Origin: Desulfovibrio sp.
GTDB lineage: Bacteria; Desulfobacterota; Desulfovibrionia; Desulfovibrionales; Desulfovibrionaceae
Direction: 5' to 3'
DNA: 17,941 nucleotides
NCBI GenBank assembly: GCA_003525525.1
Contig: DQED01000086.1
Coordinates: forward strand, 1-17,941
Under the pieces are notes generated by a model, which saw only the letters and a list, made by a program, of their open reading frames with translations, did no database searches and was not told the origin of the DNA. A program made the position numbers and the translations under genes. Shown piece after piece: positions 16,001 through 17,941 of this stretch. Positions within the stretch are counted from its first letter, which is position 1, and every line of letters begins with the position of its first letter.

Positions 16001-16836
16001 TGCCGGTTCTCCTGGGGCATGGCTTCGGAGCCGAATCCGAAAGGCCGTAGGAGGTCGTAGTAGGGCGTTGTGCCGATGAACCCGGCAAGGGCCGCATCGA
16101 CGCGGCCTGCAAGGACCATGTCCGACGGGCGGAAGGCAAAGGCACTCCGGCCGGGAGGAAACTGCGGCGTTTGCGCGAAGGGCCGGGCCGACTCCGCTTC
16201 GCCGGCCGATTCCCGGGCCAGCCAGACGACGCTCGGCTCGGTCAAGGCCAGGCAATCCGTGCGTCCGGAGCGCACGGCGGCAAGCCCACCCGCCGGGTCG
16301 GGCACGACGAACAGGCGGCTTTCCGGCGTCCCCATGGCAACGAGCATGAATTGTTCCACGGAGCCGTCGAGCACGGCAATCCTGACTGTCGGGTTTTCGA
16401 CCGCGGCCTCGTAGGAATGCAGCGCCAGGGGATTGCCGCGTTTGACCAGGAGCCCCTGCAGCGTCTGGCTGTAGGGCCTTGAAAAGCGCACCAGCTTGGC
16501 ACGCTCTGACGTGACGAAGAGGCCGTTGGCGACCATGTCGATGCGTCCGTCGAGGAGCGCCGGGATCGCCTGCTGAAAATCCAGCAGCACCCAATGGATC
16601 GGGCCGATGCCGGCGCGTTCGAGCGCAGCCTTGGCCATTTCCGGTGCGGCTCCGGTGATCTTCCCGGCCTGGGTGCGGAAGGAATACGGCGGTTCGCTCG
16701 AATAGCCCACGGTGATTTCCCCGCCGGACCAGGTATGCGGCGGGGGGGATGCGCCGCTGCGGACATAGCGGAGAGCCATGACGCCGCACAGGACGAGAAA
16801 CGCCGTTATGGCAAAATATCCCAGTATGTTACGCAT
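15997..16836 (-). CDS. membrane-anchored family-3 solute-binding protein
   Basis: This 279-residue periplasmic binding protein of the SBP_bac_3 fold probably acts as a ligand receptor for the kinase encoded next. Residues 4-23 form one hydrophobic helix followed by RYVRS without a clear signal-peptidase site, suggesting a signal anchor. The domain starts at ITVGYSSEPPYSF (41-53), then ITGAAPEMAKA (60-70), DGRIDMVANGLFVTSER (96-112) with the ligand-binding arginine R112 expected in this family, and FSRPYSQTLQGLLV (118-131). These segments resemble amino-acid and ectoine-type binding proteins, but the ligand cannot be read. No ABC permease or ATPase gene is nearby, which argues for sensing rather than uptake. 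The ATG at 16836 has AGGTGG 7 bases upstream; an in-frame start at 16908 falls inside the candidate promoter. Confidence 0.9.
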   Translation of the reverse strand: MRNILGYFAITAFLVLCGVMALRYVRSGASPPPHTWSGGEITVGYSSEPPYSFRTQAGKITGAAPEMAKAALERAGIGPIHWVLLDFQQAIPALLDGRIDMVANGLFVTSERAKLVRFSRPYSQTLQGLLVKRGNPLALHSYEAAVENPTVRIAVLDGSVEQFMLVAMGTPESRLFVVPDPAGGLAAVRSGRTDCLALTEPSVVWLARESAGEAESARPFAQTPQFPPGRSAFAFRPSDMVLAGRVDAALAGFIGTTPYYDLLRPFGFGSEAMPQENRQ

Positions 16837-16890
16837 ACCCAAGCCACCTGCCCCCGGCGCGACGCGAAAGACGGTGATCCGTTTCTCGCC

Positions 16891-16919
16891 TGGATACACG
16901 CTTGCCATGTCATTGGCAA
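16891..16919 (-). promoter_or_regulatory. candidate promoter with operator dyad for the solute-binding protein-kinase operon
   Basis: TTGCCA (16919-16914) and TATCCA (16896-16891) on the minus strand are spaced by 17 bases; the -35 matches consensus at five of six positions. The inverted repeat TTGCCA-TGTCAT-TGGCAA (16902-16919) has perfect 6-bp arms and covers the -35 and part of the spacer, the classic position of a repressor site. Expected transcription starts near 16884, about 48 bases before the ATG at 16836. Confidence 0.5.
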
Positions 16920-17040
16920 CGCGCGAGTCTATTTTTCGAGCATCGCCGCAGCATGGTATGGACAGGAGGGAGTGAACCGCTTAAAAAAACAGAAGTCACG
17001 ATACTATCGCCGCCCGGAACAGGGCGACAAGGACACGACC

Positions 17041-17268
17041 ATGCCCATCGAACTGCGCTGCTACGCCACCCTGGCCCCGAAGATGCCCGGCAATGCCGAC
17101 GCCCTGCCCATCGCGCCCGGCGAAACCGTAAGCGCCCTCGTCGACCGCCTGGGCATCCCCCGCGACGAGGTCAGGATCGTGTTCGTCAACGGCGTCAGCG
17201 CGGACATGGACAGGGCGCTTGCCGACGGCGACCGGGTCGGCATCTTTCCGCCTGTTGGCGGTGGCTAG
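17041..17268 (+). CDS. MoaD/ThiS-family sulfur carrier protein
   Basis: This 75-residue beta-grasp protein ends in PPVGGG. The C-terminal Gly-Gly is the site that is adenylated and thiocarboxylated in MoaD and ThiS, so it is a sulfur carrier for molybdopterin/tungstopterin or related synthesis. The pattern LRCYATLAPK, ETVSALVDRLGIP, VFVNGV and LADGDRVGIFPPVGGG fits MoaD-like proteins better than ThiS, whose tail is usually shorter. AAGGA at 17029-17033 supports the ATG. An in-frame GTG at 16972 follows a strong GGAGG by only a few bases and would add 23 basic residues; I consider it less likely. No MoeB, ThiF, MoaE or oxidoreductase partner is in the window. The stop faces the DUF3795 gene 12 bp away. 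Confidence 0.88.
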   Translation: MPIELRCYATLAPKMPGNADALPIAPGETVSALVDRLGIPRDEVRIVFVNGVSADMDRALADGDRVGIFPPVGGG

Positions 17269-17280
17269 ACAGCGGCCGCT

Positions 17281-17724
17281 TCAGTAGCGCGGCTGTGCCG
17301 CGAGCCAGGCGGCGTAGGCGGCCAATCCCATTTCGCGAATGCGCACGTTGTTGGCGCGCCAACGCGCCGTAAGCGGCCCAGGCAAGCCGGGATCGCAGGC
17401 CGCGAACTCGGTGCAGTCGCAGCAGAAATCGACGCCGTGCTCCCGCACGCAGTCCTTCACCCGGCACGTTGCGAGCAGGCATTGCCCTTCCCGGCAGCCA
17501 CGGCACGTGCCCCGGCCCAGGCGTTCGAGGAGCTTTTCGAAATCCGCATAGGCGGCAAAGGCCGGATCCATGCCCGCGAAAAACGCGGCGCGCCGGCCGA
17601 ACTCCCCGAGCTCGCCGCGAAGCGCCCGGGCATGGGCGGCAATGGGGCTGTCCGGGTTGTCCAGGCAACGGCCACAGTCCAGGCCGCACGGCGCGATGCG
17701 GCGCAGCTGTTCGCTTGCTTCCAT
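17281..17724 (-). CDS. cysteine-rich DUF3795 protein
   Basis: This 147-residue soluble protein is of unknown function. It opens with CGLDCGRC (13-20) and has further cysteines at 74, 77, 82, 87, 92, 101, 102, 104 and 110, twelve in all. This pattern is typical of DUF3795, and the spacing suggests binding of zinc or iron-sulfur clusters; which metal is not determinable. The ATG at 17724 is preceded 8 bases away by AAGGA, which overlaps the stop of the upstream gene, so the two are probably coupled. A longer in-frame extension upstream overlaps the neighbour and is disregarded. Confidence 0.85.
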   Translation of the reverse strand: MEASEQLRRIAPCGLDCGRCLDNPDSPIAAHARALRGELGEFGRRAAFFAGMDPAFAAYADFEKLLERLGRGTCRGCREGQCLLATCRVKDCVREHGVDFCCDCTEFAACDPGLPGPLTARWRANNVRIREMGLAAYAAWLAAQPRY

Positions 17725-17735
17725 GGCACCATCCT

Positions 17736-17941
17736 TCACGGGGCGTTGCGGCCGCAGGCGGCGCGTTTGGCCATGCGCCAGACGACCAGATGGTGAAAAG
17801 GCCGGATCAGGTTGAAATAGACCGGCCCCGTCCAATGCCGGTAGACCACGACGGTCACGACGTCGTAGACGGTCCGGCCGTCGGGGCCCGGCGCGGCCAG
17901 GACGGCGAGCACCGCGCGCAGGTGCCGGTCCGCCGCCTCGG
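17736..17941 (-). CDS. DUF2867-like protein, C-terminal fragment (runs off window)
   Basis: Only the last ~67 codons are present; the gene continues beyond the window edge. The visible tail includes TVVVYRHWTGPVYFNLIRP and FHHLVVWRMAKRAA. The aromatic-rich PVYFNLIRPFHHLVV stretch is typical of DUF2867 C-termini, found alone or fused to NAD-binding sugar/isoprenoid epimerase-like domains. The call is by memory of the family pattern. The stop is 11 bp before the DUF3795 start on the same strand, so both are likely one operon. Confidence 0.65.
   Translation of the reverse strand, partial: EAADRHLRAVLAVLAAPGPDGRTVYDVVTVVVYRHWTGPVYFNLIRPFHHLVVWRMAKRAACGRNAP

Noticed and set aside
13289..16060. 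Very long plus-strand open frame (over 900 codons) opposite the two-PAS kinase
   Set aside because: It is antisense to a kinase with every expected motif, has no domain of its own, and is explained by GC-rich third positions. The same applies to long antisense or out-of-frame frames at 197-1537, 1501-4452, 5674-7440, 9412-11121, 9774-11111 and 11316-13850.
16783..16788. Possible lipobox (L-V-L-C) in the binding protein
   Set aside because: The residue before the cysteine is Leu rather than Gly/Ala/Ser, and the cysteine sits in the middle of the hydrophobic helix, so lipoprotein processing is unlikely.
16001..16789. N-terminal extension of the two-PAS kinase to 16789
   Set aside because: The extension is the out-of-frame shadow of the solute-binding-protein gene. 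The GTG at 16000 with AGGAG upstream and a GTGA overlap is a far better start.
1..17941. tRNA, rRNA, CRISPR arrays, insertion sequences, riboswitches
   Set aside because: I looked for cloverleaf-like genes, regularly spaced repeats, transposase motifs and terminal inverted repeats and saw none. No TPP riboswitch core was recognised near the YjbQ or decarboxylase genes. Covariance-model searches were not possible here.

Overview
This window looks like chromosomal DNA of a high-GC deltaproteobacterium, most likely a Desulfovibrionaceae sulfate reducer. That placement is inference. It rests on GC-rich coding with strong third-position bias, an NADH-dependent (per/poly)sulfide or CoA-disulfide reductase with a C-terminal rhodanese, the density of hybrid sensor kinases, and stem-loop repeats near position 1-150 that resemble intergenic repeats I recall from Desulfovibrio genomes. 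No rRNA, tRNA, CRISPR array, transposase or phage gene was seen.

Left part (1-5576): a polysaccharide export and synthesis locus. A Wzm-type ABC-2 permease and a Wzt-type ATPase with a C-terminal substrate-recognition domain lie on the minus strand and overlap by 11 bp. They diverge from a plus-strand pair: a fused GT4-GT2 glycosyltransferase and a separate GT4 glycosyltransferase. A 79-bp intergenic region holding a small dyad separates the two pairs. Together they would build and export an O-antigen-like or capsule-like glycan.

Middle (5577-8253): a stand-alone FAD/NAD(P)H disulfide reductase-rhodanese fusion with an excellent ribosome binding site, then a YjbQ-family gene, then a 310-bp AT-richer non-coding stretch with a LacI-operator-like palindrome.

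Right-centre (8254-16836): a signalling block. A plus-strand CHASE4-HAMP-HisKA-HATPase-REC-HPt hybrid kinase converges on a minus-strand run. In transcription order that run is: a membrane-anchored family-3 solute-binding protein, a two-PAS hybrid kinase overlapping it by GTGA, a thiamine-diphosphate 2-oxo-acid (pyruvate-type) decarboxylase, and a CheY-like single-domain response regulator. The run suggests a periplasmic ligand sensor wired to a keto-acid decarboxylase. The upstream promoter carries an inverted repeat over its -35 region, and the response regulator has its own promoter and a leader with phased repeats. This block is the best candidate for an undescribed system here. The functional link is inference from gene order only.

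Right end (16837-17941): a divergent MoaD/ThiS-type sulfur carrier on the plus strand, a cysteine-rich DUF3795 protein on the minus strand, and the 3' end of a DUF2867-like gene running off the window.
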